Assembly (NCBI GenBank): GCA_023663025.1 | Contig: JAMPIC010000015.1 | Coordinates: 1 to 56,506 of the forward strand | Length of the DNA: 56,506 nt | Direction of reading: 5' to 3' | From: Prevotella sp. | Lineage (GTDB): Bacteria; Bacillota; Clostridia; Oscillospirales; Ruminococcaceae | Shown here: positions 41,268 to 50,464 of the stretch, piece after piece | How positions within the stretch are numbered: the first letter of the stretch is position 1 | Layout of the letters: each line of letters begins with the position of its first letter | The notes under the pieces: generated by a model | The model's database searches: none | What the model was told of the DNA's origin: nothing | The model's input: only the letters and a program-made list of their open reading frames with translations | Program-made: the position numbers and the translations under genes

Positions 41268-42390
41268 GTATTATTTGGGCGACTTATTGGAATTAACAAC
41301 AGAAATCAATTCTTTAAACAAATACTGCGCCGAAGATGTACGAGGAATGACGATTACCAAAGAGATCATACCTACAAAAGCAGATGTGACTAATACAGAT
41401 TTAAGCAGATTTCTTGTAGTACACCCGGGCGAATTTATTTTCAACCCCCGTACTCACGGAAAGAAAATAGGATTTGGTTATAATGACACAAAAAAATCAT
41501 TTATTATAAGTTGGAATAATATAGCTTTCAAAATAAAAGATAGTATGCGTGATAAGGTTTTATCTGAATATCTGTTCTTTCACTTTAATCGTTCTGAATG
41601 GGATAGAGAAGCTTGTTACCGTTCTTGGGGCAGTTCAACAGAGGTTTTTACTTGGGATGCATTATGCGAAATGGCTATTTTGCTACCATCGCTTTCCGTT
41701 CAGCAGAAATATGTTGACATATATAACTCTATGCTTGCTAATCAAAGGTGCTATGAGAGTGGGCTGGATGATTTGAAAACAGTGTTTGAAGGTTATCTTG
41801 ATAAGCTGCGGCATAACGAAATATTAAAATCCATAAAGTCCTACATCGCATTGGTTGAAAGAAGGAATGATAAACTTGAGTATGATTTAGAATCAGTAAG
41901 AGGTGTATCAATAGAAAAGGAATTTATTGATACAAAAGCAGATATGACTAATGTTAATCTTAAACCGTATTATGTTGTTCAGCCTAATGAATTTGCTTAC
42001 GTTTCTGTAACTTCAAGAAATGGCGAAAAAATTTCATTGGCTATAAATGATACTAAAAATACAGTAATATGTTCTTCTTCATATGTTGTGTTCAAATGTA
42101 TAGATGAAAACATACTGCTTCCGCAATACCTAATGCTATATTTTTCAAGGACTGAATTTAACCGCTATGCTCGTTTCAACTCTTGGGGCAGTGCAAGAGA
42201 AACTTTCAGTTTTGAGGATATGTGCGATGTGGAGATACCCATACCTGACATAAAAATACAGCGGTCTATTGCTGATATTTATAAAGTCTATATAGAACGT
42301 AAAAAAATAAATGAACGTTTGAAAAATCAAATTAAAGATATTTGCCCTATTCTTGTTAAAGGGGCGGTTGAGGAGGGAGAAAGAGAATGA
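41254..42390 (+). CDS. hsdS: Type I specificity subunit HsdS
   Basis: DNA-recognition subunit, about 378 residues from ATG 41254, which has AGGGGG upstream. The frame opens at 41146 inside hsdM, but that start has no support. Two target-recognition domains are present, each followed by a helical spacer. They are clearly related to each other: TKADVTNTDL in the first and TKADMTNVNL in the second, then SWGSSTEVFTW and SWGSARETFSF. Similar half-domains predict a similar sequence in both half-sites. The stop overlaps the next gene by four bases. Confidence 0.93.
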   Translation: MALTKYYLGDLLELTTEINSLNKYCAEDVRGMTITKEIIPTKADVTNTDLSRFLVVHPGEFIFNPRTHGKKIGFGYNDTKKSFIISWNNIAFKIKDSMRDKVLSEYLFFHFNRSEWDREACYRSWGSSTEVFTWDALCEMAILLPSLSVQQKYVDIYNSMLANQRCYESGLDDLKTVFEGYLDKLRHNEILKSIKSYIALVERRNDKLEYDLESVRGVSIEKEFIDTKADMTNVNLKPYYVVQPNEFAYVSVTSRNGEKISLAINDTKNTVICSSSYVVFKCIDENILLPQYLMLYFSRTEFNRYARFNSWGSARETFSFEDMCDVEIPIPDIKIQRSIADIYKVYIERKKINERLKNQIKDICPILVKGAVEEGERE

Positions 42391-43163
42391 GCGGCTATGA
42401 AAAATTAAAAAAATTAATTGGTGATACTGATGAATTAATAAAAAAAGACATCACAAGTTCAGATCCGGAATTTGCGGCTTGGGAAGTGAAAGTTAAACGT
42501 TTTGTTTCTAATAAATTTGGTTCTGAAAGCATAGAAATGAGAGAATTTAATAATACTTTATTTTTTTCAGGATCACGTGCACCCTATGAAACAAAGGAAA
42601 TGTTACATAAAAAAGCCGTTGACTTTTGCCGAGATGGATTAAAGACAACGAAAGCGGTTTTGGAAACATATCTTGATGAACTTGAAGAGGAAAAAATCGA
42701 GCAGCAAAGCGAACCGCAAGCTCCGATAGATTTATCCAAAGTCTTTATTGTACACGGACACGACGGTGAATTAAAAGAATCCGTTGCCCGAATAATTGAA
42801 AAGCAAAATATCGAAGCAATAATTTTGTCCGAACAGGCAAACACAGGACTTACAATTATTGAAAAATTTGAAAAGAATAGTAATGTAGGCTGTGCAATTT
42901 GCTTATTTACCGCTGATGATATTGGAAGAGCAAAATCCGAAAATGAAAATAAGCCTCGCGCACGGCAGAATGTAGTTTTTGAAACGGGATATTTTATAGG
43001 CAAACTTGGAAGAGAACACATTATTATACTTGCTGATAGTGGTATTGAAATTCCGTCCGACCTTGCAGGTGTAGTATATACCAACACTCAGGATTGGCAG
43101 ATTGACCTGCTTAAAGAGCTAAAATCAATGAGGTATAATGTAGATTTCAATAAATTATTATAA
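42387..43163 (+). CDS. TIR-like nucleotide-binding effector
   Basis: 258 residues. An N-terminal helical region (1-110), with the FAAWEVKVKRFVSNKFG pattern seen in related phage-defence proteins, precedes a TIR-like domain (COG4271/PF10137 type, also found in Pycsar/Cap12 TIR effectors). Visible motifs are VFIVHGHD (119-126), a CAICLFTADD strand and ARQNVVFETGYF with the candidate catalytic Glu199. Family members degrade NAD+ or bind nucleotides on infection. It starts four bases inside hsdS, so it is translated with the restriction genes. No cyclase gene is present in the window, so an activating nucleotide, if any, is unknown. Confidence 0.85.
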   Translation: MSGYEKLKKLIGDTDELIKKDITSSDPEFAAWEVKVKRFVSNKFGSESIEMREFNNTLFFSGSRAPYETKEMLHKKAVDFCRDGLKTTKAVLETYLDELEEEKIEQQSEPQAPIDLSKVFIVHGHDGELKESVARIIEKQNIEAIILSEQANTGLTIIEKFEKNSNVGCAICLFTADDIGRAKSENENKPRARQNVVFETGYFIGKLGREHIIILADSGIEIPSDLAGVVYTNTQDWQIDLLKELKSMRYNVDFNKLL

Positions 43164-43213
43164 TTAAGTATGCTAATACCCATATGGAATAACAAATTGA
43201 AAAGAGGTTACTT

Positions 43214-44326
43214 ATGAGAAATGCAATAAAAGAATATCTTAGTTTGTCCGATTCTGAAAAGCAATCCTTACTTGAAACTGCGACAATAGTTTTTGACACT
43301 AACGTGTTTTTAAATCTATATAGATATTCTAAAGCCACCAGAGAAGCTTTATTAGATATAATGACTTCATTCAAAGACAGATTGTGGATGCCATATCAAG
43401 TTGCAAAAGAATTTATGAAAAATCGTCCAGAAGTAATTCTTGAAACTGCCAATAAATATAATAGTATGATTAGCGATGGAGATAAACTTGTTCAGAACTT
43501 TGCAGAAAACTTGCGGATCAAATCAAATGACAGTTCGTGCGAAGAACTGAAAAAGTATATTAACCATTGGATAGATGAAAAGAAAACAAGCAATTTAGTA
43601 GTAACGAATTGTAATGATGATAACATTTTAACGCAAATACTTGACCTTTTCGACGGAAAAGTTGGCAAAGATTATGATGAAACAGAATTAGGGAAAATTA
43701 AAAAAGACGGAAAAGATAGATATGATAAAAAAATCCCGCCTGGATATAAAGATAGCAAAAAATCAACAGAAAATAACGATAATAATACCTATGGTGATTT
43801 AATTTATTGGAAACAAATACTTGACTATGCCAAAGCAAAACACGTTGATATTATATTAGTCACAAGTGATCAAAAAGAAGATTGGTGGACTATTATTAAT
43901 AATCAAACGATAGGTCCAAGAGCAGAACTTAAGAAAGAGTTTAATGATATAACAGCCCAAAAATTTCATATGTATAAAATGGAGCGGTTTATTCAAATTG
44001 CTGGTAAGAAAGGAGAAAAATCGCTTACTGGTCAAATTTTTGAAGAAATAAATTCAATATCAGCAGAGACACAATTATCTAAAAAAGAATTGATTGAACT
44101 CGAATATAAACCAAAAACGTTGGATGAATTAAAGCGGGAATTATATGAATTAAAAGAAAAAAACGAAAATCGCTATAATTCTATAAAGGGATTTAAAAGA
44201 TTATTATTATCTGGAGAAATAACGTCAAAACAGTATACTCAGTATAAGCAAACGAAAGACAGTTATTGGCGCAATCGTAAAATAATAATGGAACTTGAGA
44301 AAAAAATACATCAATTAGAGCTATAA
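43214..44326 (+). CDS. PIN-like (PIN_8) domain ribonuclease candidate
   Basis: 370 residues. The N-terminal two thirds match the PIN_8 (DUF4935) fold: IVFDTNVFLNLYRYS (Asp28), LWMPYQVAKEFMKNR (Glu66), NTYGDLIYWKQIL (Asp195), DIILVTSDQKEDWW (Asp219/Asp223) and PRAELKKEF. The acidic residues of a metal-dependent nuclease are thus all present. The C-terminal 120 residues are charged helices, probably coiled coil. AGAGGTTACTT precedes ATG 43214. It is 50 bp after the TIR gene and 48 bp before hsdR, in the same direction, so it belongs to the same run. An RNA target is likely from the fold but not proven. Confidence 0.85.
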   Translation: MRNAIKEYLSLSDSEKQSLLETATIVFDTNVFLNLYRYSKATREALLDIMTSFKDRLWMPYQVAKEFMKNRPEVILETANKYNSMISDGDKLVQNFAENLRIKSNDSSCEELKKYINHWIDEKKTSNLVVTNCNDDNILTQILDLFDGKVGKDYDETELGKIKKDGKDRYDKKIPPGYKDSKKSTENNDNNTYGDLIYWKQILDYAKAKHVDIILVTSDQKEDWWTIINNQTIGPRAELKKEFNDITAQKFHMYKMERFIQIAGKKGEKSLTGQIFEEINSISAETQLSKKELIELEYKPKTLDELKRELYELKEKNENRYNSIKGFKRLLLSGEITSKQYTQYKQTKDSYWRNRKIIMELEKKIHQLEL

Positions 44327-44374
44327 TAGAATTAAAAAATCTATAAAAGCCTATACGCATAGGAGTGTGAGAAT

Positions 44375-47300
44375 ATGATTTGCAATGCTTCAAAAGACAA
44401 ATTTACCGAATCCGAACTCGAAAAAGCTATTATAGAGCTATTTAAACAACAGGAATATACTTATGTTTGTGGAGATAACATAAACCGCAAGTTTGAGGAA
44501 ATACTTCTGCTTGACGATCTCCACACCTATATTCACTCACGCTATCAAAAAGAGGGTCTGTCCGATACGGAAGTAAAGAAGATTATTAACAAGCTGAGCC
44601 TTATTAACTCCACTCCGCTGTACTTCGGTAACCGTGAAACGTTCAGACTTGTAAATGAGGGTTTTGACCTTGTGCGTGACGATATTTCTAAAGTTGCACT
44701 TCACATTGACTACATCAATTTTGACGAACCTAACAAAAATATTTTTAAGATAGTAAATCAGTATTCTGTGCAGGGTGAGCATTTGCGCCGTCCCGATATG
44801 CTGTTGTTCATCAATGGTATTCCCGTGGTTATCTTTGAGTTTAAGACTGCAATAGAAGAAGATACAACAATATATGATGCTTGGAAACAGATTACAATAC
44901 GTTATTGCCGTGATATACCAAAGTTGATGAAATACTGTTTTTTGTCGGTAATCAGTGATGGTACTAATACTCGAATGGGCAGTATATTCACTCCATACGA
45001 GTATTATTATGCGTGGAATAAGGCGAATGACACAGATACGGCTGCAAACGGAATCAGTTCTCTATTTACGATGATAAAGGGAGCTTTTGCAAAAGACCGT
45101 ATAATCGCTCTGCTTCGTGATTTCATATTCTATCCGGACGAAAGTTCAAAAAATGAAGCAATCGTATGCCGTTATCCTCAGTTTTTCGGTGCAAGGAAAA
45201 TGCTTGATAATATCAAGCTGCATCTGCGACCTGACGGCGACGGAAAAGGCGGTACATATTTCGGAGCAACAGGCTGCGGAAAGACATACACTATGTTGTT
45301 TCTTTCCCGTTTGATTTCACAAAGGGATAATGAAATGTTTCATAATCCTACTGTTGTTATCATTACAGATCGAGAAGATTTGGATACACAAACCTCAGAA
45401 TTGTTTGTTACGGCTAAAAAGTATCTGCACGAGGAAGATGTTCGGAGTATTGAAAACCGTGAAGATTTAGCAAAAACTCTTGGTTACAGACCAAGTGGCG
45501 GTGTATATATCACTACAATACAGAAATTCTGTGAAAACACGGGGTTATTGTCAGACAGAAATAATATTATCTGTATTTCAGATGAAGCCCACAGAACACA
45601 AACAGGTGTCGGTTCTAAACTGAAAAAGACAGACGAAGGAGTTTATACTGCGTATGGATTTGCACATTATTTGCGAGCAAGTTTTCCGAATGCTGCATAC
45701 TGCGGATTTACGGGTACTCCTATAGATGAAACAATAACCGTATTTGGTGATATTGTGGAAAGCTACACAATGAAAGAATCAAGCGATGACGGGATTACCG
45801 TTCGTATAGCTTATGAGCCGCGTCTTGCGCGTGTTATTATTTCAGATGAGCAGGCAAAGGAAATACAGAAATACTATGACTACTGTGCAGATCAAGGCTC
45901 TACTTCGGAACAGATAGAGGAAAGCAAAAAGGCAATGAGCAAAATGCGTAAGATACTTGGTCACCCTGACCGTTTGCATAAACTTGCTGTAGATATTACA
46001 GATCATTATGATGCTCTATGCGCTGAAAAGCCTAATATTGTGCAAAAAGCTATGATAGTATGCTCGGACAGGCAAATAGCATATAATCTGCTGCAAGAAA
46101 TACTCTCTGTTCGTAAAGATTGGGGAATTTCTCGCAAGTCAGAAAATGAAGAAAAACTCAGTAAAGAACAGCTTGACAAACTCCTGCCGTTACCGAAGAT
46201 AAATCTTGTTGCGACACAAGGCAAAGACGATAATAAGGAATTGTTTGATGCTTGCGGAAACAAAGAATACCACAAAATGCTTGATAAACAGTTCAAAAAC
46301 AACTATTCGAATTTTACTATCGCTATTGTTGTTGATATGTGGATAACAGGTTTTGATATACCGTCACTTGCTGTAATGTACATAGACAAGCCTTTGCAAA
46401 AGCATACTCTGATACAGACGATTTCACGCGTAAATCGTGTATTTGAGGGCAAGGACAAGGGGCTTGTAGTTGATTATATCGGTATAAAACAAGATATGAT
46501 GGAAGCAATTAAACGCTATGGCAGTCCGCAGGAAAGTCCCATTGACGAGTTAAATATATCACTCGGTATTTTCAGAAACCATTTGAAACTGATAGATGAT
46601 TTGCTTGTAAACTTCAATGCACAAAACTTCTTTAGCGGTGAGCCGTTAGACCGGTTGAATTGTTTGAACGACGCTGCGGAATATGTACAGTCGGGAAAAG
46701 AATTGCAAACACGATTTATAGGGTTGTCGCGCCGCTTAAAAAGTGCTTATGTGATATGTTTTCCGTCCGGAGAGTTGACAGAAAAGGAAACAGCTAAGGC
46801 TCAATTCTATCTTGCTGTACGGTCAATTGTATACAAGCAAACAAAAGGCGATGTTCCTGATGCCGAAACTATGAATCGCATTGTGGAAAATATGGTGCGT
46901 GATGCTATTACTTGCACTGGTATAGAAAACATTGTTGATGAGCATAAACAGGTTGATGTATTCAGCGATGAATTTATTGATGAATTGAAGAAAGTAAAAA
47001 TGCCCATAACAAGATTTAACGCCTTGCTGAAACTGTTAAAAAAAGCAATTACATCATACGGCAGAAAAAACAAAGTCAAGGCTATTGCGTTTGATGAACG
47101 GCTTAAACAGGTTGTTGAAGCTTATAACAGCAGAGATAAACTTGTTTTTACAAGTGAAGTAGTGGCTGACTTTGTTAATGACCTTTCCGATCAATTGATA
47201 CAGATACTAAAAGATTTGCAGGAAGATAGGACTTCATTTGAAAAACTCGGTATCACCTATGAAGAAAAGGCATTCTTTGATATTCTTGTCAAAGTGCGTA

Positions 47301-47539
47301 ATGATCACGGCTTTCATTATGAAGATGAAAAATGTCTTATGCTTGCAAAGAAAATCAAGGAATTAGTCGATGATAAAGCGCAATTTGCCGATTGGTCAAC
47401 TCGTGATGATATTAAAAATCAGCTTAATATGGACTTGACAGTACTTCTCTATCAAAACGGCTACCCGCCCGAATGGGACGAGGAAGTATTTGAAAAGGTT
47501 ATGGAACAGGCTGAAAACTTTAAAAAATATAATAATTAA
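44375..47539 (+). CDS. hsdR: Type I restriction endonuclease subunit HsdR
   Basis: 1054 residues. The N-terminal nuclease has the PD-(D/E)xK pattern RRPDMLLF ... VIFEFKTAI (Asp141, Glu155, Lys157). The SF2 translocase follows with Walker A GATGCGKT (297-304), the DEAH box ISDEAHRTQ (403-406) and the motif III FTGTPID. The C-terminal helical part binds HsdM. It is the last gene of the cargo operon and ends at a bidirectional terminator. Intact by inspection. Confidence 0.96.
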   Translation: MICNASKDKFTESELEKAIIELFKQQEYTYVCGDNINRKFEEILLLDDLHTYIHSRYQKEGLSDTEVKKIINKLSLINSTPLYFGNRETFRLVNEGFDLVRDDISKVALHIDYINFDEPNKNIFKIVNQYSVQGEHLRRPDMLLFINGIPVVIFEFKTAIEEDTTIYDAWKQITIRYCRDIPKLMKYCFLSVISDGTNTRMGSIFTPYEYYYAWNKANDTDTAANGISSLFTMIKGAFAKDRIIALLRDFIFYPDESSKNEAIVCRYPQFFGARKMLDNIKLHLRPDGDGKGGTYFGATGCGKTYTMLFLSRLISQRDNEMFHNPTVVIITDREDLDTQTSELFVTAKKYLHEEDVRSIENREDLAKTLGYRPSGGVYITTIQKFCENTGLLSDRNNIICISDEAHRTQTGVGSKLKKTDEGVYTAYGFAHYLRASFPNAAYCGFTGTPIDETITVFGDIVESYTMKESSDDGITVRIAYEPRLARVIISDEQAKEIQKYYDYCADQGSTSEQIEESKKAMSKMRKILGHPDRLHKLAVDITDHYDALCAEKPNIVQKAMIVCSDRQIAYNLLQEILSVRKDWGISRKSENEEKLSKEQLDKLLPLPKINLVATQGKDDNKELFDACGNKEYHKMLDKQFKNNYSNFTIAIVVDMWITGFDIPSLAVMYIDKPLQKHTLIQTISRVNRVFEGKDKGLVVDYIGIKQDMMEAIKRYGSPQESPIDELNISLGIFRNHLKLIDDLLVNFNAQNFFSGEPLDRLNCLNDAAEYVQSGKELQTRFIGLSRRLKSAYVICFPSGELTEKETAKAQFYLAVRSIVYKQTKGDVPDAETMNRIVENMVRDAITCTGIENIVDEHKQVDVFSDEFIDELKKVKMPITRFNALLKLLKKAITSYGRKNKVKAIAFDERLKQVVEAYNSRDKLVFTSEVVADFVNDLSDQLIQILKDLQEDRTSFEKLGITYEEKAFFDILVKVRNDHGFHYEDEKCLMLAKKIKELVDDKAQFADWSTRDDIKNQLNMDLTVLLYQNGYPPEWDEEVFEKVMEQAENFKKYNN

Positions 47540-47578
47540 ACGTAAAAGTATTATAAATTAATTTTGATGTTATCTATA

Positions 47579-47627
47579 TTAAAACGAAAAAGCTGGCATC
47601 ATTTTCAATACCGACTTTTCGTTTTAA
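47579..47627. terminator. Bidirectional terminator after hsdR
   Basis: TTAAAACGAAAA and TTTTCGTTTTAA flank a 25-base loop; T-runs on both strands. It lies between hsdR and the convergent acidic-protein gene. Confidence 0.7.
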
Positions 47628-47667
47628 TATTAGATTTTGCGGAAGTCCCCACTGGGGACTACGGTAT

Positions 47668-48051
47668 TTACATTTTTTCAATCCGTCCGATAGCCGCCTT
47701 AATTTCAAAAACCAAATCCGCCGTCTCCCTGTCATAATCGGAATAAAAATCGTCCTCGTCGTCATCTTCGTCAACGTCCCCGATATAATCGAGCATTTCA
47801 CTAAGACAAATCCGCAAACCGTCCTTAATTCCGTTCGCGAGGTTTTTGTCGGCACATTCGGATATGTACTCCATAAACGCTCCGCAAGTATTGTCCAACT
47901 GCTCGGCGGTCAAATCCTCCAAGAACGCCTGAATTGACGAGGTTGCAACATCGCTCCACTCGCAGAAATCGTCCCGCACCTCGCAACAGGAAACAACGTC
48001 CTCAACCGCGCTCAATACCCGACCGTGGGCTTCACTTCTGACTTCAAACAT
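47668..48051 (-). CDS. Highly acidic small protein of unknown function
   Basis: 127 residues, 34 Asp/Glu against 10 Lys/Arg, including the run VDEDDDEDDFYSDYD. Predicted helical in most of its length. I recognise no family. It is the last minus-strand gene of the mobilisation side and meets hsdR tail to tail. The strong charge and the setting next to a restriction system raise the possibility of a DNA-mimic antirestriction protein, but nothing in the sequence proves this. Confidence 0.6.
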   Translation of the reverse strand: MFEVRSEAHGRVLSAVEDVVSCCEVRDDFCEWSDVATSSIQAFLEDLTAEQLDNTCGAFMEYISECADKNLANGIKDGLRICLSEMLDYIGDVDEDDDEDDFYSDYDRETADLVFEIKAAIGRIEKM

Positions 48052-48197
48052 AAAAAATCCTCCATTTCAAAAAGTCTAAATAAAATATTTAATAATTTAT
48101 CAAATATTTATTCACACATATATTATCGCATATTTTGACAAATAAATCAATGGTAAATCCTGACAAAATTTTCAAATATTTCCGCGCACTTTGCACA

Positions 48198-49640
48198 TTA
48201 ACGTTCAAAATAATTTTTCTGCCGATTTTCGGAAATTTTGGTGACTTGAAATTCTCGCTCGGCTTGTTCAACTTCTTCACGTTCCCTGCGCTGTCGTTCA
48301 AGAATAAAGTCATAATCGCTTTGCATTTGACGCAAGTAGGTTTTGTAATTATTCGCCGCCGCAGACTTTTCTTTTTCTGCAATTTCAATACTTTTATCAA
48401 TTTCGGAAATTTCCGATTTCAGCTTTTCAAGTTCTTGCCTGTGGACTTCAATATCGTCCGCAGAACGAAGACCAAACTTTATAAGATGTCTGTATTTCGC
48501 CAATTCCTCAAGCTGAACGGCAGTAGGCATTTTTATTTTATTGAGTTCGATGTACCTCGCACCGCCTTTCAAAATATTTTCCTTTTCGGAAATTTCTCGC
48601 AGTAACTTGTCGCGTGATTTTTTCAAACTGTCGGATTTCTCGGCAAGGGCGTTTACCACATTTTCAAAATCCGTAACGGATTGAATTTTGTTGTTACAAA
48701 GAAAAGTCAGTAAATCGGCATTTTGGCGCAACTCTCGGTATGTAGTTTTGCGAAAATTATCGGATTTCCGATAAACCATAATCTGCAATTCACGCAAGCA
48801 TAAGGCGTACTCCCGCTGAATACCCTGATACCTTGCAACAGCTTGCAAACTCAATTCCCGATTTTTATTTTCAATCCGATATTGCAATTCTTCAATCGCG
48901 TAACCGTCCCCCAAACGATAACTTCTGATAGCTTTGCGATTTTCCGAAACATTTATCGACAAATATTTTTTCAGCGTAACGGTGTACCTTTTTTCACGCA
49001 GCCGTTCCGCCAAATCTTCAACCGTTTTCACATCTTCACGCAAAACCAGTTTATCAATTTCATCACAAAGCCGCGTTTTCCAAGAAACGCCGTTTTGCCG
49101 TGCAAGCCAGTCCGAATATTTTTGATTTGCCCGATAAGTCGGATTTTCAATAATACTCAACCCGTGCGACTTGCAAATTTTATCCGAAACATCACGGCAT
49201 AATTTCAGCGAAATTTTGTTGCCGTACCACTTCTTGCCGAAAAGGTCATACGCCGAAACCGCAAAATGATTATGAATATGATTTTTATCAACGTGTGTGG
49301 TAACAAGCACTTGATGATTTTCACCGAAAACTTTTCGCGCCCATTCAATGCCAACCTTATGTGCCTCCTCGGGAGAAATTTCATCGGGTTTAAAAGATTG
49401 AATATAATGATGCAGACGGATTTTTTCTTTTCCATCACTTATTGATTTTTTGAAAAACCGCTCCTTTGCAAATTTCTCAAAAACATTGCAAAATTGGTTA
49501 TAAGCAAAATCCAAATCCGCCGTGCAGTTCAGACCTGTCACAAGTTCCATTCCCTCGGTTTTCTCGACGTTCATAATGTACCGCAAAAAATTTTTCGGCG
49601 ATTTGTGGACGGCGATATATTTCACGATTGCCAAAATCAT
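48198..49640 (-). CDS. mobA: MobA/VirD2-family relaxase
   Basis: 480 residues. The N-terminal relaxase domain (1-150) has the three-His metal motif in HVDKNHIHNHFAVSA (116-130), the RLHHYIQSF strand before it, and a candidate nicking Tyr22 near the N-terminus. The remainder is charged coiled coil. It nicks oriT and pilots the strand to a recipient, using a type IV secretion system supplied by a helper, since none is encoded here. The start overlaps the mobC stop by four bases. Confidence 0.9.
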   Translation of the reverse strand: MILAIVKYIAVHKSPKNFLRYIMNVEKTEGMELVTGLNCTADLDFAYNQFCNVFEKFAKERFFKKSISDGKEKIRLHHYIQSFKPDEISPEEAHKVGIEWARKVFGENHQVLVTTHVDKNHIHNHFAVSAYDLFGKKWYGNKISLKLCRDVSDKICKSHGLSIIENPTYRANQKYSDWLARQNGVSWKTRLCDEIDKLVLREDVKTVEDLAERLREKRYTVTLKKYLSINVSENRKAIRSYRLGDGYAIEELQYRIENKNRELSLQAVARYQGIQREYALCLRELQIMVYRKSDNFRKTTYRELRQNADLLTFLCNNKIQSVTDFENVVNALAEKSDSLKKSRDKLLREISEKENILKGGARYIELNKIKMPTAVQLEELAKYRHLIKFGLRSADDIEVHRQELEKLKSEISEIDKSIEIAEKEKSAAANNYKTYLRQMQSDYDFILERQRREREEVEQAEREFQVTKISENRQKNYFER

Positions 49641-49969
49641 ATCACCTCCTCTTTCAGCGGCAGCAGATAATTTTCAAAAACTGCGTTGAGGTAGTCAAAC
49701 GATTTTTTCATATCTTCAACATCTTTCGCATAGACCGATTGCGTGGAATTTGCAACTTTCGCAATTTGATTAAGCTCGTTGGCTATGCGATTGAAGGACA
49801 CTATAAGGTGGTTAAACTGCTGCATATCGTAATTTTTGATAACGCCTTGAACGGAAATTTCTCGGATAAAAGTCCCCGCCCTTTTGTTGAGCGCGGCGGC
49901 TTTTTCCGACACGATTTTCCATTCCTCGGCGTTATATTTTATGTGTTTTTCAATAGTTCTTTTGCTCAT
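49637..49969 (-). CDS. mobC: MobC mobilisation accessory protein
   Basis: 110 residues of the MobC type (RHH-like N-terminus, then FNRIANELNQIAKVANS). MobC helps the relaxase open oriT. AAAGGAG lies before ATG 49969, and mobA follows with a four-base overlap. Confidence 0.85.
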   Translation of the reverse strand: MSKRTIEKHIKYNAEEWKIVSEKAAALNKRAGTFIREISVQGVIKNYDMQQFNHLIVSFNRIANELNQIAKVANSTQSVYAKDVEDMKKSFDYLNAVFENYLLPLKEEVI

Positions 49970-49984
49970 AAAAAACTCCTTTCT

Positions 49985-50105
49985 GCGGGTGTTAGGGCGG
50001 CAGCCTTAAATGAAAAAGTGTCCACTTTTTCTACGCTTGCTAAAACACGGCAAACCGCATCACACAACCATTTTTCAACGTGTTGCAAAAGTGATTTGCA
50101 ACGTC
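49985..50105. other. Candidate oriT with two inverted repeats
   Basis: The 137-bp gap upstream of mobC holds a palindrome GAAAAAGTG-TC-CACTTTTTC (50012-50031) and a second inverted repeat GTTGCAAA-AGTGA-TTTGCAAC (50082-50102). Position immediately upstream of mobC-mobA fits a transfer origin. The second repeat could instead end the excisionase transcript. The nick site is not identifiable by eye. Confidence 0.5.
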
Positions 50106-50106
50106 T

Positions 50107-50316
50107 TTAATTGCCGATACTGCCCGTTTTCATAAACATCAAAAACGGCTTTTTCGGTATGCGGTAGTTCCGCCCAATTCGCAAAACAGGGAACGGCATT
50201 TCCGCATAATTTTTATACAGCGTACTGCTTGCTATCCCCATAACGGCGGAAACCTCCTGCGCCGTGAGATAGTCTCTCGGCAAATTTTCGATTTCCGCCA
50301 AAGTTATGTTTTTCAT
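50107..50316 (-). CDS. Excisionase-like HTH protein
   Basis: About 69 residues from ATG 50316, with GGAG eight bases upstream; the frame opens at 50334 without better support. A MerR-type winged helix of the excisionase family is visible: YLTAQEVSAVMGIASSTLYK, then FPVLRIGRNYRIPKKPF. Such proteins direct the integrase toward excision. It lies between rep and mobC. Confidence 0.8.
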   Translation of the reverse strand: MKNITLAEIENLPRDYLTAQEVSAVMGIASSTLYKNYAEMPFPVLRIGRNYRIPKKPFLMFMKTGSIGN

Positions 50317-50464
50317 AAATTTTTCTCCAATCATATTTTTAAAAATTTATAATTTTCATAAAAGCTGAAATTTATAAAATTGCTGAATTTGAAATTTTAA
50401 TAAATTTTAAAAAATGCAAATTCCGAAAAATTTAAATGTCGGCGAACGTATAAAATTCATAAAA

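Noticed and set aside
47645..47661. Perfect small hairpin AGTCCCC-ACT-GGGGACT
   Set aside because: Isolated, without T-run, in a gap already served by a terminator; probably chance or part of the terminator region.
48089..48400. Minus-strand frame of 103 codons overlapping the relaxase 3' end
   Set aside because: Two thirds lies inside mobA in another frame, with Lys-rich content typical of AT-rich shadows and no ribosome site.
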